Origin: Streptomyces sp. MJM8645
GTDB taxonomy: Bacteria; Actinomycetota; Actinomycetes; Streptomycetales; Streptomycetaceae
DNA length: 64,000 nt
Direction: 5' to 3'
Assembly (NCBI RefSeq): GCF_001625365.1
Contig: NZ_LJJF01000001.1
Location: 2,356,001-2,420,000, forward strand
The notes beneath the pieces were generated by a model that searched no databases, was not told the origin of the DNA, and saw only the letters and a list, made by a program, of their open reading frames with translations. A program made the position numbers and the translations under genes. Shown one piece after another: positions 11,160 through 17,917 of the stretch (positions are counted from its first letter, which is position 1; each line of letters opens with the position of its first letter).

Positions 11160-11723
11160 GGGTCGGTCTCCTCGTACGCGGTTGCCCTGACGCCGGAGAA
11201 CATACCCATTTCGAAGGTTCTTCTCTGCCCCGAATAGGCCGTACGAGGCCGGTACCCGGGGGTAACCCGATAGATCGAATGCACATAAAGGCGTTCACCT
11301 CTGTTGGTGAAATCGTCCGGATGACGCTAGCCAGCCTTCAAGTCTTGAACGAAGAGAAACACGAAGATCGCACGATTCGGACGCTGGGTAGCGGTCGCGG
11401 GTCGCCCGCGTTGCCCCGGCTTGATTTCCTGCACTCGGATCGGCCGATCACCGGCCCACCGGCTTCGGGAAGCGATTCACAGTCGACCTGTCCATTTCGT
11501 CCACTGACCCGCCGTCAGGCGCCACCGCATGTGGCAAGCGTCACCAGCGCATCTCACCGGTCGAACGTAGTCCGCCTCCGCCGATCGTCGCACTCCGTCC
11601 AGAAACGTGCCCGTTCCGTGACATCGGACCGCCAAAAAGGAGCCCTCCTGTCCAGATTGGACAAGAGGGCTGGGACCGAGTGGCAGTGGGCCCTGGAGGG
11701 CTGATTTCGCCACTACGGACAGA
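11160..11723. other. Non-coding region upstream of ppdK, with a small inverted repeat
   Basis: This 564-bp gap is less GC-rich than its neighbours and has no convincing gene; the 141-aa open frame on the plus strand has no family features. It holds the ppdK promoter and 5' UTR, the downstream end of the dus transcript, and a short inverted repeat TTCACC-6-GGTGAA at 11294-11311 that might be an operator. I cannot assign promoter elements with confidence. Confidence 0.5.
11634..11671 (-). terminator. Intrinsic terminator of the dus gene
   Basis: On the minus strand a 14-bp stem with one mismatch (11658-11671 with 11641-11654, loop 3 nt) is followed by CC and a run of five Ts (complement of 11634-11638). 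This is a textbook rho-independent terminator, unusual for this GC-rich region, placed 53 bp after the dus stop codon. Confidence 0.85.
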
Positions 11724-12893
11724 TCATCCGCCAGAGGTGTCCGATTCGGCGTCCTCGCCCGGTCGGGCGCAGTCGTACGGATCGTCCAACCAGCCCTCGG
11801 GCAGCACCACCCGGTTGTTGCCGGCGGTACGCCCACGCGGGCCGTCCGCACCGGCCGGCCAGGCCTGGGACTGCTCCACCAGGGCGAGGGTTTCGGCCAG
11901 TTCGGCCAGGGAGGAGGAGTTGGCGAGCTTCACCCGCAGCTCCGAGCCGACCGAGAAGCCCTTGGTGTACCAGGCGACGTGCTTGCGGAAGTCGATCACG
12001 CCGCGCGCCTCGTCCCCGATCCACTCGCCAAGCAGCTGCGCGTGCCGCACCATCGCCCGCGCCACGTAGCCGAAGTCCGGACGGGCGTAGTCGACCTCGC
12101 CCTCGAAGATCGAGACCAGGTCCCGGAACAGCCACGGCCGGCCCAGGCAGCCGCGGCCCACCACGACACCGTCGCAACCCGTCTCCCGCATCATCCGCAG
12201 CGCGTCGTCCGCCGACCAGATGTCCCCGTTGCCCAGCACCGGGACGTGCGCCGGAACGGACTCGCGCAGCCGGGCGATCGCCGACCAGTCGGCCGTCCCG
12301 CCGTAGTGCTGGGCGGCGGTGCGCCCGTGCAGGGCGATCGCGGCCACGCCCTCCTCGGCGCCGATCCGGCCGGCGTCCAGGTAGGTGAGGTGGTCGTCGT
12401 CGATGCCCTTGCGCATCTTCATGGTGACCGGCAGGTCGCCCGCGTTGGCCACGGCCTCGCGCAGGATCTCGCGCAGCAGGTTGCGCTTGTACGGCAGCGC
12501 CGAGCCGCCGCCCTTGCGGGTCACCTTGGGGACGGGGCAGCCGAAGTTGAGGTCGATGTGGTCGGCCAGGCCCTCGTCCGCGATCATCCGGGCGGCCTTG
12601 CCGACCGTCACCGGGTCCACGCCGTACAGCTGGATCGAGCGCGGCTTCTCGCTGGCGTCGAACTTGATCAGCTGCATGGTCTTGGCGTTGCGCTCGACCA
12701 GGGCCCGGGTGGTGATCATCTCGGAGACGTACAGACCTTTTCCGCCGCTCTGCTCGCGGCAGAGGGTGCGGAACGGCGCGTTGGTGATGCCGGCCATCGG
12801 CGCCAGCACGACGGGCGGCCACACCCGGATCGGGCCGATGTCCAGCGGCGCGAACTCGGCGTCGGGCGCGGTGGGTGCGGGCGTGGCTGTCAT
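11724..12893 (-). CDS. dusB: tRNA-dihydrouridine synthase
   Basis: This FMN enzyme reduces uridines in the tRNA D-loop. The protein has the FMN-binding start VVLAPMAGITNAPFR, the active-site Cys in DLNFGCPVPKV, the KMRKG segment, the HGRTAAQHY loop and GNGDIWSADDA / GVVVGRGCLGRPW for phosphate binding. The ATG at 12891-12893 gives 389 residues and has GAGG 10 nt upstream; an in-frame start at 12932 would add 13 residues. A short acidic C-terminal tail follows the RNA-binding helical part. The DusB assignment within the Dus family is by general similarity. Confidence 0.93.
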   Translation of the reverse strand: MTATPAPTAPDAEFAPLDIGPIRVWPPVVLAPMAGITNAPFRTLCREQSGGKGLYVSEMITTRALVERNAKTMQLIKFDASEKPRSIQLYGVDPVTVGKAARMIADEGLADHIDLNFGCPVPKVTRKGGGSALPYKRNLLREILREAVANAGDLPVTMKMRKGIDDDHLTYLDAGRIGAEEGVAAIALHGRTAAQHYGGTADWSAIARLRESVPAHVPVLGNGDIWSADDALRMMRETGCDGVVVGRGCLGRPWLFRDLVSIFEGEVDYARPDFGYVARAMVRHAQLLGEWIGDEARGVIDFRKHVAWYTKGFSVGSELRVKLANSSSLAELAETLALVEQSQAWPAGADGPRGRTAGNNRVVLPEGWLDDPYDCARPGEDAESDTSGG

Positions 12894-12960
12894 GCGCGGC
12901 TGACCTCGGGGCAGGGGAACGGGACTCTCCATTGTCCCCCACCCGGGTCAGCCCCTGTTT

Positions 12961-13030
12961 CCGGGCCGCTCCGGGCCTCCCCGGACCGCTCCAGGCCGCC
13001 CCAGGCCCCTCCAGGCCTTCTCTAGGCCGG
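12961..13030. repeat. Seven tandem degenerate 10-bp units
   Basis: From 12961 the sequence repeats with exact 10-bp period: CCGGGCCGCT, CCGGGCCTCC, CCGGACCGCT, CCAGGCCGCC, CCAGGCCCCT, CCAGGCCTTC, TCTAGGCCGG. The array spans the gap between dus and the DUF4097 gene and includes the latter's stop codon (13022-13024). The period equals about one helical turn. Function is unknown. Confidence 0.75.
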
Positions 13031-13810
13031 ATCGATCGTGATCGAGCCCGAGGCGACCGAGCCGTGGATCCGGTTCGGGCTGGCCGGGTCCGCCAGGCTC
13101 GGGTCGATGTGGCGGCTGCCGCTGCCGACCTCGCCGCTGAAGGCGTAGTGGGAGTCCTGCGGCAGGGTCAGCTTCACCGAGCCGGACGTGCTCTTGGTGT
13201 CCACCGACCGCGGCGCCTTGGAGAAGGCCAGGTCGACCGCCCCCGAGGTGGTCTCCGCGTACACCTGCTCCGAGCTCAGGTCGGTGCCCTGCACCATCCC
13301 GGAGGTGGCGTGCGCGTACACCTGCCCGGACGTGCCGATCAGTTTCAGCTCGCCCGAGGTGAGGTCCATCCGGACGCCGCCGCTCAGGCCGTCCACCTCG
13401 ACGCTGCCCGAGCTCACCTGCCCCGACACGTCGGTACCGGCCGGCACCTCCAGCTCGATCTGGGCACCGCAGCCGAAGTCGGCGAACGGCAGGACCTTCC
13501 GGCACTCCATGCCGACCGTGAGCACGTCACCGTCGAAGGTGGTCGATACCGACGGCTTGCGCACCGTCCAGTCCAGGTTCTGCCGGACCACCACCCGGCC
13601 GTCCCGGCCCGCCCTGATCCGCACCGAGGCGCTGCCGGTGTCCAGCCGGAGCTTGTGGATGACGACGTTGTACGGCTGCATCGAAGTCGTCTGCTGCTGC
13701 ACCACCATCGCCCAGGTCTGCATCCCGGCGCCGATCATGACGACCGCGATCGCGAGCGTCCCGGTGGTGCGCCAGGCCTTCCGCCCCCACGCCTTCGTCG
13801 GTCCGCCCAC
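13022..13810 (-). CDS. DUF4097 family beta-strand repeat protein
   Basis: A 262-residue protein with one N-terminal membrane segment (TTGTLAIAVVMIGAGMQTWA) followed by an extracytoplasmic DUF4097-type beta-helix. Repeating S-G-x-V/I rungs are visible, for example GQVSSGSVEVDGLSGG, LTSGELKLIGTSGQVYAHATSG and TSGAVDLAF. The GTG at 13808-13810 begins 2 nt after the response-regulator stop, so it is translated with the two-component system. DUF4097 proteins accompany envelope-stress systems in several Gram-positive bacteria; here a role as an accessory or output of the kinase-regulator pair is inferred from position only. Confidence 0.8.
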   Translation of the reverse strand: MGGPTKAWGRKAWRTTGTLAIAVVMIGAGMQTWAMVVQQQTTSMQPYNVVIHKLRLDTGSASVRIRAGRDGRVVVRQNLDWTVRKPSVSTTFDGDVLTVGMECRKVLPFADFGCGAQIELEVPAGTDVSGQVSSGSVEVDGLSGGVRMDLTSGELKLIGTSGQVYAHATSGMVQGTDLSSEQVYAETTSGAVDLAFSKAPRSVDTKSTSGSVKLTLPQDSHYAFSGEVGSGSRHIDPSLADPASPNRIHGSVASGSITIDPA

Positions 13811-13812
13811 GG

Positions 13813-14457
13813 CTACCCGACCTCCAGGAACCGCAGCACCGCCAGCACCCGGCGGTGGCTGTCGTCGGCCGGCGGCAGGTCGAGCTTGGTGAAGATCGAG
13901 TTGATGTGCTTGGCCACCGCGCTGTCGCTGACCACCAGGGCGGCCGCGATCGCGGCGTTGGAGCGGCCCTCCGCCATCAGGCCGAGCACGTCCCGCTCGC
14001 GCGGGGTCAGCTTCTCCAGCGGGTCCCGGTGGCGGCGCAGCAGCAGCTGGGCCACCACCTCCGGGTCCAGCGCGGTGCCGCCCGCGGCGACCCGCTGCAG
14101 CGCCTCCACGAAGTCGTCCACGTTGGCCACCCGCTGCTTGAGCAGGTACCCGACGCCGCTGGTGTTGGTGGCCAGCAGGTCGGCGGCGTAGCGCTCCTCC
14201 ACGAACTGGGAGAGCAGCAGCACGGCGACGTCCGGCCACTGCTGGCGGATCACCATGGCGGCCTTCACGCCCTCGTCGTGGAAGCCCGGAGGCATCCGGA
14301 CGTCCGCCACCACCACCTTCGGGCGGTGCTCCTCGACGGCCGCCAGCAACTCGGTGGCGTCCCCGACGGCAGCGGCGACCTCGAAGCCCACCGCCTCCAG
14401 GACCTTGACCAGGCCGACCCTCAGCAGGACCGAGTCCTCGGCGATCACAGCGCGCAC
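13813..14457 (-). CDS. NarL/LuxR-type response regulator
   Basis: A 214-residue two-component response regulator. The receiver domain has the acidic pocket VIAEDS and the phosphoacceptor Asp in VVVADVRMPPG (about residue 52). The C-terminal LuxR helix-turn-helix is LTPRERDVLGLMAEGRSNAA and following (about 149-185). The start GTG at 14455-14457 lies inside the 3' end of the kinase gene, with a 13-nt overlap, indicating translational coupling. The DUF4097 gene follows immediately. Target genes are unknown; an inverted repeat upstream of the kinase is a candidate site for autoregulation. Confidence 0.92.
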   Translation of the reverse strand: MRAVIAEDSVLLRVGLVKVLEAVGFEVAAAVGDATELLAAVEEHRPKVVVADVRMPPGFHDEGVKAAMVIRQQWPDVAVLLLSQFVEERYAADLLATNTSGVGYLLKQRVANVDDFVEALQRVAAGGTALDPEVVAQLLLRRHRDPLEKLTPRERDVLGLMAEGRSNAAIAAALVVSDSAVAKHINSIFTKLDLPPADDSHRRVLAVLRFLEVG

Positions 14458-15671
14458 GGCAACTCCACGGTGATGGTGGTGGGGCCCCCGAGGGGGCTGA
14501 GAACGGACAGTGTGCCGTCGACGGAGGCGGCGCGCTTGCGCAGGCCGGTCAGCCCGGTGCCGCGCGAGGCGTCCGCGCCGCCCACGCCGTCGTCGCTGAT
14601 GACCAGGCGCAGCCGGCCGCCGACCGTCCGCACCGAGAGGTCGACCCGCTGGGCGCGGGCGTGCTTGGCCACGTTGGTCAGGGCCTCGGAGACGGTGAAG
14701 TAGGCGACCGCCTCGACGGTCGGGGCGACCGGCTCGGCGAGGTGCACGTCCAGGCGCACCGGCAGCGGGGCGCGGGCCGCGATGCCGGACAACGCCGCGT
14801 CCAGGCCGCGGTCCTCCAGGACCGCCGGGTGCAGGCCGCGGACCAGGTCGCGCAGCTCGTCGATGGCCGCCTGTGCCTCCTCGTGCGCGTCCACGATCAC
14901 CTGCATGACCTCGGGCGGGACGTCCTTGAGGGTGCGCCGGGCCAGGCCCAGGTTCATCGCGAGGGAGGTCAGGCGCTGCTGGGCGCCGTCGTGCAGGTCC
15001 CGCTCGATCCGGCGGCGCTCGGCGTCCACCACGTCGACCAGCCCGGCCCGGCTCTCGGCGATCTCCTCGACCCGCCGCTCCAGCGCCTCCGCCCGGTTGG
15101 GGCCGAGCAGCAGCTGGGCCGTGCGCACCTCCAGCCAGGCCGCCAGCGCCGCCAGCCAGGGCATCACGGCCAGCAGCAGCACCCCGGCGACCGTGATCAC
15201 CACGTCCAGCCCGGCCAGCTCCGAGCGCAGCAGGCTGCCGACGGGCATCAGCCAGACCCAGCCGTACACGCTGGCCATCACCACGCCGGCGCCCCAGGCG
15301 TACAGCACCACCAGCGCGCCCGCCGCCAGCAGCGGACCGGCCAGCAGGTGGTGGACGGCCTGGCGCCAGGTCAGCCCCAGCAGCAGCCGGCCCGGCAGCC
15401 AGGCCCACGGCTCGCCCGGGCGCGGCGGCGACACCTCCACCCCGCGCAGGGCGCGCAGCCGGCCGCGCTGGGCGGCGGTGAGCGGGCGGGTGCAGATGAG
15501 GACCAGGGCCGTCATCGGGAAGAGCAGCTTGGACTCGGTGACGGCCAGCCAGACCGGCAGGGCCAGCGGGAGGCCGGCGGCTATGAAACGGGTGTCCCGC
15601 CAGGCCTCGGGCGACCACGGGGGGCGCCGAAGGCTCCTGACGAGCGCTCGGCGCAACGTGGTGGAGGGCAT
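14445..15671 (-). CDS. Sensor histidine kinase (HisKA_3 type)
   Basis: A 408-residue membrane kinase. The N-terminal half has about four to five hydrophobic segments arranged like the bacterial 'sensor' domain. It is followed by a short coiled linker (about residues 190-215), the HisKA_3 dimerisation box ERRRIERDLHDGAQQRLTSL with the phosphorylated His in RDLHDG, and an HATPase with N-box EALTNVAKHA and G-boxes DDGVGGAD and GTGLTGLRKRA. It partners the regulator that overlaps its 3' end. Such NarL-type pairs usually sense envelope or metabolic signals; this one's ligand is unknown. Confidence 0.92.
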   Translation of the reverse strand: MPSTTLRRALVRSLRRPPWSPEAWRDTRFIAAGLPLALPVWLAVTESKLLFPMTALVLICTRPLTAAQRGRLRALRGVEVSPPRPGEPWAWLPGRLLLGLTWRQAVHHLLAGPLLAAGALVVLYAWGAGVVMASVYGWVWLMPVGSLLRSELAGLDVVITVAGVLLLAVMPWLAALAAWLEVRTAQLLLGPNRAEALERRVEEIAESRAGLVDVVDAERRRIERDLHDGAQQRLTSLAMNLGLARRTLKDVPPEVMQVIVDAHEEAQAAIDELRDLVRGLHPAVLEDRGLDAALSGIAARAPLPVRLDVHLAEPVAPTVEAVAYFTVSEALTNVAKHARAQRVDLSVRTVGGRLRLVISDDGVGGADASRGTGLTGLRKRAASVDGTLSVLSPLGGPTTITVELPCAL

Positions 15672-15726
15672 GACCGACAGCGTAGGGCGCGATGATCAAC
15701 GGCCGCCATGAAGGGGGGCTCACGGT

Positions 15727-15750
15727 CGGGGTGTATCTAGGTACACCCCG
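15727..15750. promoter_or_regulatory. Inverted repeat in the divergent kinase promoter region
   Basis: A perfect 9-bp inverted repeat CGGGGTGTA - 6 nt - TACACCCCG (15727-15735, 15742-15750) lies 56 bp upstream of the kinase start and 57 bp upstream of the divergent small gene. Its size and position fit a dimeric regulator-binding site, possibly for the adjacent NarL-type regulator. Binding is inference. Confidence 0.5.
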
Positions 15751-15806
15751 GATTCGGAGCACGGCACCACCGACAGCGGCCCATGATCGACGGGAAGCTG
15801 GACGGC

Positions 15807-16505
15807 ATGACGAGCACCGCATCGCACTCCGCCACCCCGCCGCACCGGCGGCCCGTCCCCGGGAGCCACGGGGGTGTTCCCGGGGACGCGCTCCGCCGGA
15901 CGGCGGGGCCGGAGGGGACGCTGCCGGTCGGGGCCGGGCCCTGGTCGGTCCGCAGCCTGGTCGGCCGCCGCGGCCGGGCCGCGCTGGAGGTGTACCAGGA
16001 CGGCGAGTTGGCCGATGTCCTGGTCGCCGCCCGGCTCACCCCGCAGCTGCTGCGCGGTGCTCGTCGCAGCCCGGCCGGCGGGCGGGCGCACCACGTGCTC
16101 GCCTGGGGGCGGCTGGCGGCCGACGGCAGCGTGCCCGCGGTGGCGTTCACCGCCGGGCGGCTGGCCGGGCCGTTCCGGTCCGGGCGGTCGTTCGGGTTCG
16201 CGTGGCCGCTCGGGTCCGTGCGGTCGTTCCGGTCCGTGCGGTCGCTCTGGTCCGTGCGGTCGCTCTGGTCCGTGCGGTCGCTCTGGTCGGCCGGGCCGTT
16301 CCGGTTCGAGCGGCCGGCCGTCGGCGCCGAGGTGGTCACGGTCGCCGGGCGGTTCTGGCTCGCCTGGGCCGAGGGCCCGTACACCGGGGTGCTGGTCCGG
16401 CACCCCGGCGGGGACACCACCGAGCGGCAGCCGCTGGAGCGGGTGCGACGCCGGGGCGAGGCCGCGATCGCCGGAGGGGCCGCGGTCGCCGGAGGGGCCG
16501 CATGA
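15807..16505 (+). CDS. Unknown protein with SVRSLW repeats
   Basis: A 232-residue protein I do not recognise. The ATG at 15807 has GGGAAG upstream; an in-frame ATG at 15783 is less likely. The middle shows a tidy domain-like stretch (WSVRSLVGRRGRAALEVYQD to AFTAGRLAGP), then a repeat array of six-residue units SVRSFR/SVRSLW encoded by four 18-bp repeats (16213-16284), then VVTVAGRFWLAWAEGPYTGV. It overlaps the next gene by ATGA, so the two are probably coexpressed. No membrane segment or signal peptide is clear. Confidence 0.6.
   Translation: MTSTASHSATPPHRRPVPGSHGGVPGDALRRTAGPEGTLPVGAGPWSVRSLVGRRGRAALEVYQDGELADVLVAARLTPQLLRGARRSPAGGRAHHVLAWGRLAADGSVPAVAFTAGRLAGPFRSGRSFGFAWPLGSVRSFRSVRSLWSVRSLWSVRSLWSAGPFRFERPAVGAEVVTVAGRFWLAWAEGPYTGVLVRHPGGDTTERQPLERVRRRGEAAIAGGAAVAGGAA
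16213..16284. repeat. Four tandem 18-bp repeats inside a coding region
   Basis: Units at 16213-16230, 16231-16248, 16249-16266 and 16267-16284. The last three are identical (GGTCCGTGCGGTCGCTCT) and the first differs at its 3' end. They keep the reading frame and encode SVRS(F/L)(R/W). Similar diverged sequence precedes them. Confidence 0.9.
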
Positions 16506-16888
16506 GCACCGCCGTCCTCGTCGGCCGCCCGGCCGCCGCCCTCGTCCTGCCCGCCCGCTTCGAGCGGGTGCCCGTCATGGCCGCCGTCGCTCTGCTGCCC
16601 TGGCTCGCGGTGCTCGCTGCCTGCCACGAGACCCCGTGGGTCGTGCTCGACCTGCTGGAGTTCTCCGCGCTGCTCTCGCTCGACGCCCTGCTGCGCCGGC
16701 GCAACGCCGCCGCCGGCTGGGCCGGCGGAGCGGTGGCCCTGCTGCTCGCGGGGGACGCGCTGGCCGACATCGCCTGCGCCGGCCCGGGCCACGCGGTGCT
16801 CGCCGCCCTGGTGATGGCACTCGGCGTCGAACTGCCGCTCGCGGTGGTGTGCGTGCTGCTCGGGCGTACCGTCCTCGCCGCCCGCTAG
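16502..16888 (+). CDS. Small four-helix membrane protein, unknown
   Basis: A 128-residue hydrophobic protein with about four predicted membrane segments: VMAAVALLPWLAVLAACH, LLEFSALLSLDALL, AGGAVALLLAGDALADIACA and VLAALVMALGVELPLAVVCVLL. It begins at ATG 16502, overlapping the stop of the upstream unknown gene. No family is recognised. Pairing with that gene suggests a joint, possibly membrane-related, function. Confidence 0.6.
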   Translation: MSTAVLVGRPAAALVLPARFERVPVMAAVALLPWLAVLAACHETPWVVLDLLEFSALLSLDALLRRRNAAAGWAGGAVALLLAGDALADIACAGPGHAVLAALVMALGVELPLAVVCVLLGRTVLAAR

Positions 16889-16903
16889 AAGCCGTCGGGC
16901 GGG

Positions 16904-17815
16904 CTAGAAGCTGCCGGGCAGCTGGTCCATCAGCGCGCGGGTGTCCTCGTCCAGCGGGGTGTACGTGATCATCCGCGTCCCGAGTCGGGGGCCGAGCCAG
17001 AAGCTGGTGTACTCGCAGCGCAGCAGCCCGACGCCCGGCACCTGGAACCGCTTGATCCCGTTGCTCGGCCCCATCACCTCGTGCCGCTGCCAGACCTCCG
17101 CGAAGTCCGGCGAGGTCTTGAGCAGCCGGGCCAGCAGTGCCTTCCAGGCGGGCTCCGCGCTGTGGTCGGCCATCGCGGCGCGGAAGCGGGCCACCATGCC
17201 GAGGCGTTCGGTCCGGTAGTCGATCAGCACCTCGCGGAACCGCGAGGGGGCGAACGCCAGCCAAATCAAGTTGCGGTCCTCGGGCGGAAGTTCGCTGAGA
17301 TCGCCGACGATCGCGGTGTACTGGGCGTTGTACGCGAGCACGTCGTAGCGGGTGTTGACCGCCACGGCCGGGTACGGCGCCATCTGCTCCAGCACCAGCC
17401 GCACGCTCGGGGTGACCGAGGGGCACTCCTTCACCGGCGCCGGATCCTCCGCGCCGGCCAGCGTGAACAGGTGCGCGCGCTCGCTCGGGTCCAGCAGCAG
17501 GGCGCGGGAGACCGCGTCCAGCACCTGGGTGGACACCTGGATGTCACGCCCCTGCTCCAACCACGTGTACCAGGTCACCCCGACGGCGGCGAGCTGCGCG
17601 ACCTCCTCGCGGCGCAGCCCCGGCGTGCGGCGGCGGCCGGTCGGGGGCAGGCCCACCTGGTCGGGTGCGATCCGCTCGCGGCGGCTGCGCAGGAAGGCCG
17701 CCAGGTCGTGCCGGCGGGCGTCGTCGGGGGCGGTCCGGGCTTGCGTCGCCGGCGTGGTCCGGGCTTGCGCGACCGAGGCGGACCGGGCTTGCGCGGCCGG
17801 AGTGGTGAGGCTCAT
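16904..17815 (-). CDS. Helix-turn-helix regulator with MmyB-like ligand-binding domain
   Basis: A 303-residue XRE-type regulator. After an N-terminal Gln-Ala-Arg-Thr-rich repeat (about residues 8-30, encoded by roughly 24-27-bp repeats) comes the HTH with TPGLRREEVAQLAAVGVTWY (about residues 63-82) and TWLEQGRDI. The C-terminal MmyB-like domain contains AYNAQYTAIVGDL and NLIWLAFAPSRFREVLIDY. The ATG at 17813-17815 is chosen; read-through upstream is antisense to the transporter. Regulators of this class commonly repress a divergent exporter or oxidoreductase gene, here the MFS gene 102 bp away. Confidence 0.88.
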   Translation of the reverse strand: MSLTTPAAQARSASVAQARTTPATQARTAPDDARRHDLAAFLRSRRERIAPDQVGLPPTGRRRTPGLRREEVAQLAAVGVTWYTWLEQGRDIQVSTQVLDAVSRALLLDPSERAHLFTLAGAEDPAPVKECPSVTPSVRLVLEQMAPYPAVAVNTRYDVLAYNAQYTAIVGDLSELPPEDRNLIWLAFAPSRFREVLIDYRTERLGMVARFRAAMADHSAEPAWKALLARLLKTSPDFAEVWQRHEVMGPSNGIKRFQVPGVGLLRCEYTSFWLGPRLGTRMITYTPLDEDTRALMDQLPGSF

Positions 17816-17845
17816 GGTTCCTAGCATGCGCCAGCCCGGAGCCTG

Positions 17846-17890
17846 TTGCCAGGTACTTCTTATACCTGGATAACCACACTCTGGTACCAG
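17846..17890. promoter_or_regulatory. Putative operators/promoter between regulator and MFS exporter
   Basis: Two dyads lie in the 102-bp divergent gap: CCAGGTA-7-TACCTGG (17849-17869) and the palindrome CTGGTACCAG (17881-17890). They share the half-site CCAGGTA / CTGGTAcc. A possible plus-strand promoter is TTGCCA (17846-17851) with GATAAC (17869-17874), spacing 17. The first dyad would overlap the spacer and the second the transcription start, as expected for repression by the adjacent HTH protein. Binding is inferred. Confidence 0.55.
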
Positions 17891-17917
17891 GGTACGGCCA
17901 GGCGGATCGTAGGACCC

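Noticed and set aside
11279..11704. A 141-residue open frame in the ppdK upstream region
   Set aside because: No family resemblance, no good ribosome site, and it overlaps the dus terminator; treated as non-coding.
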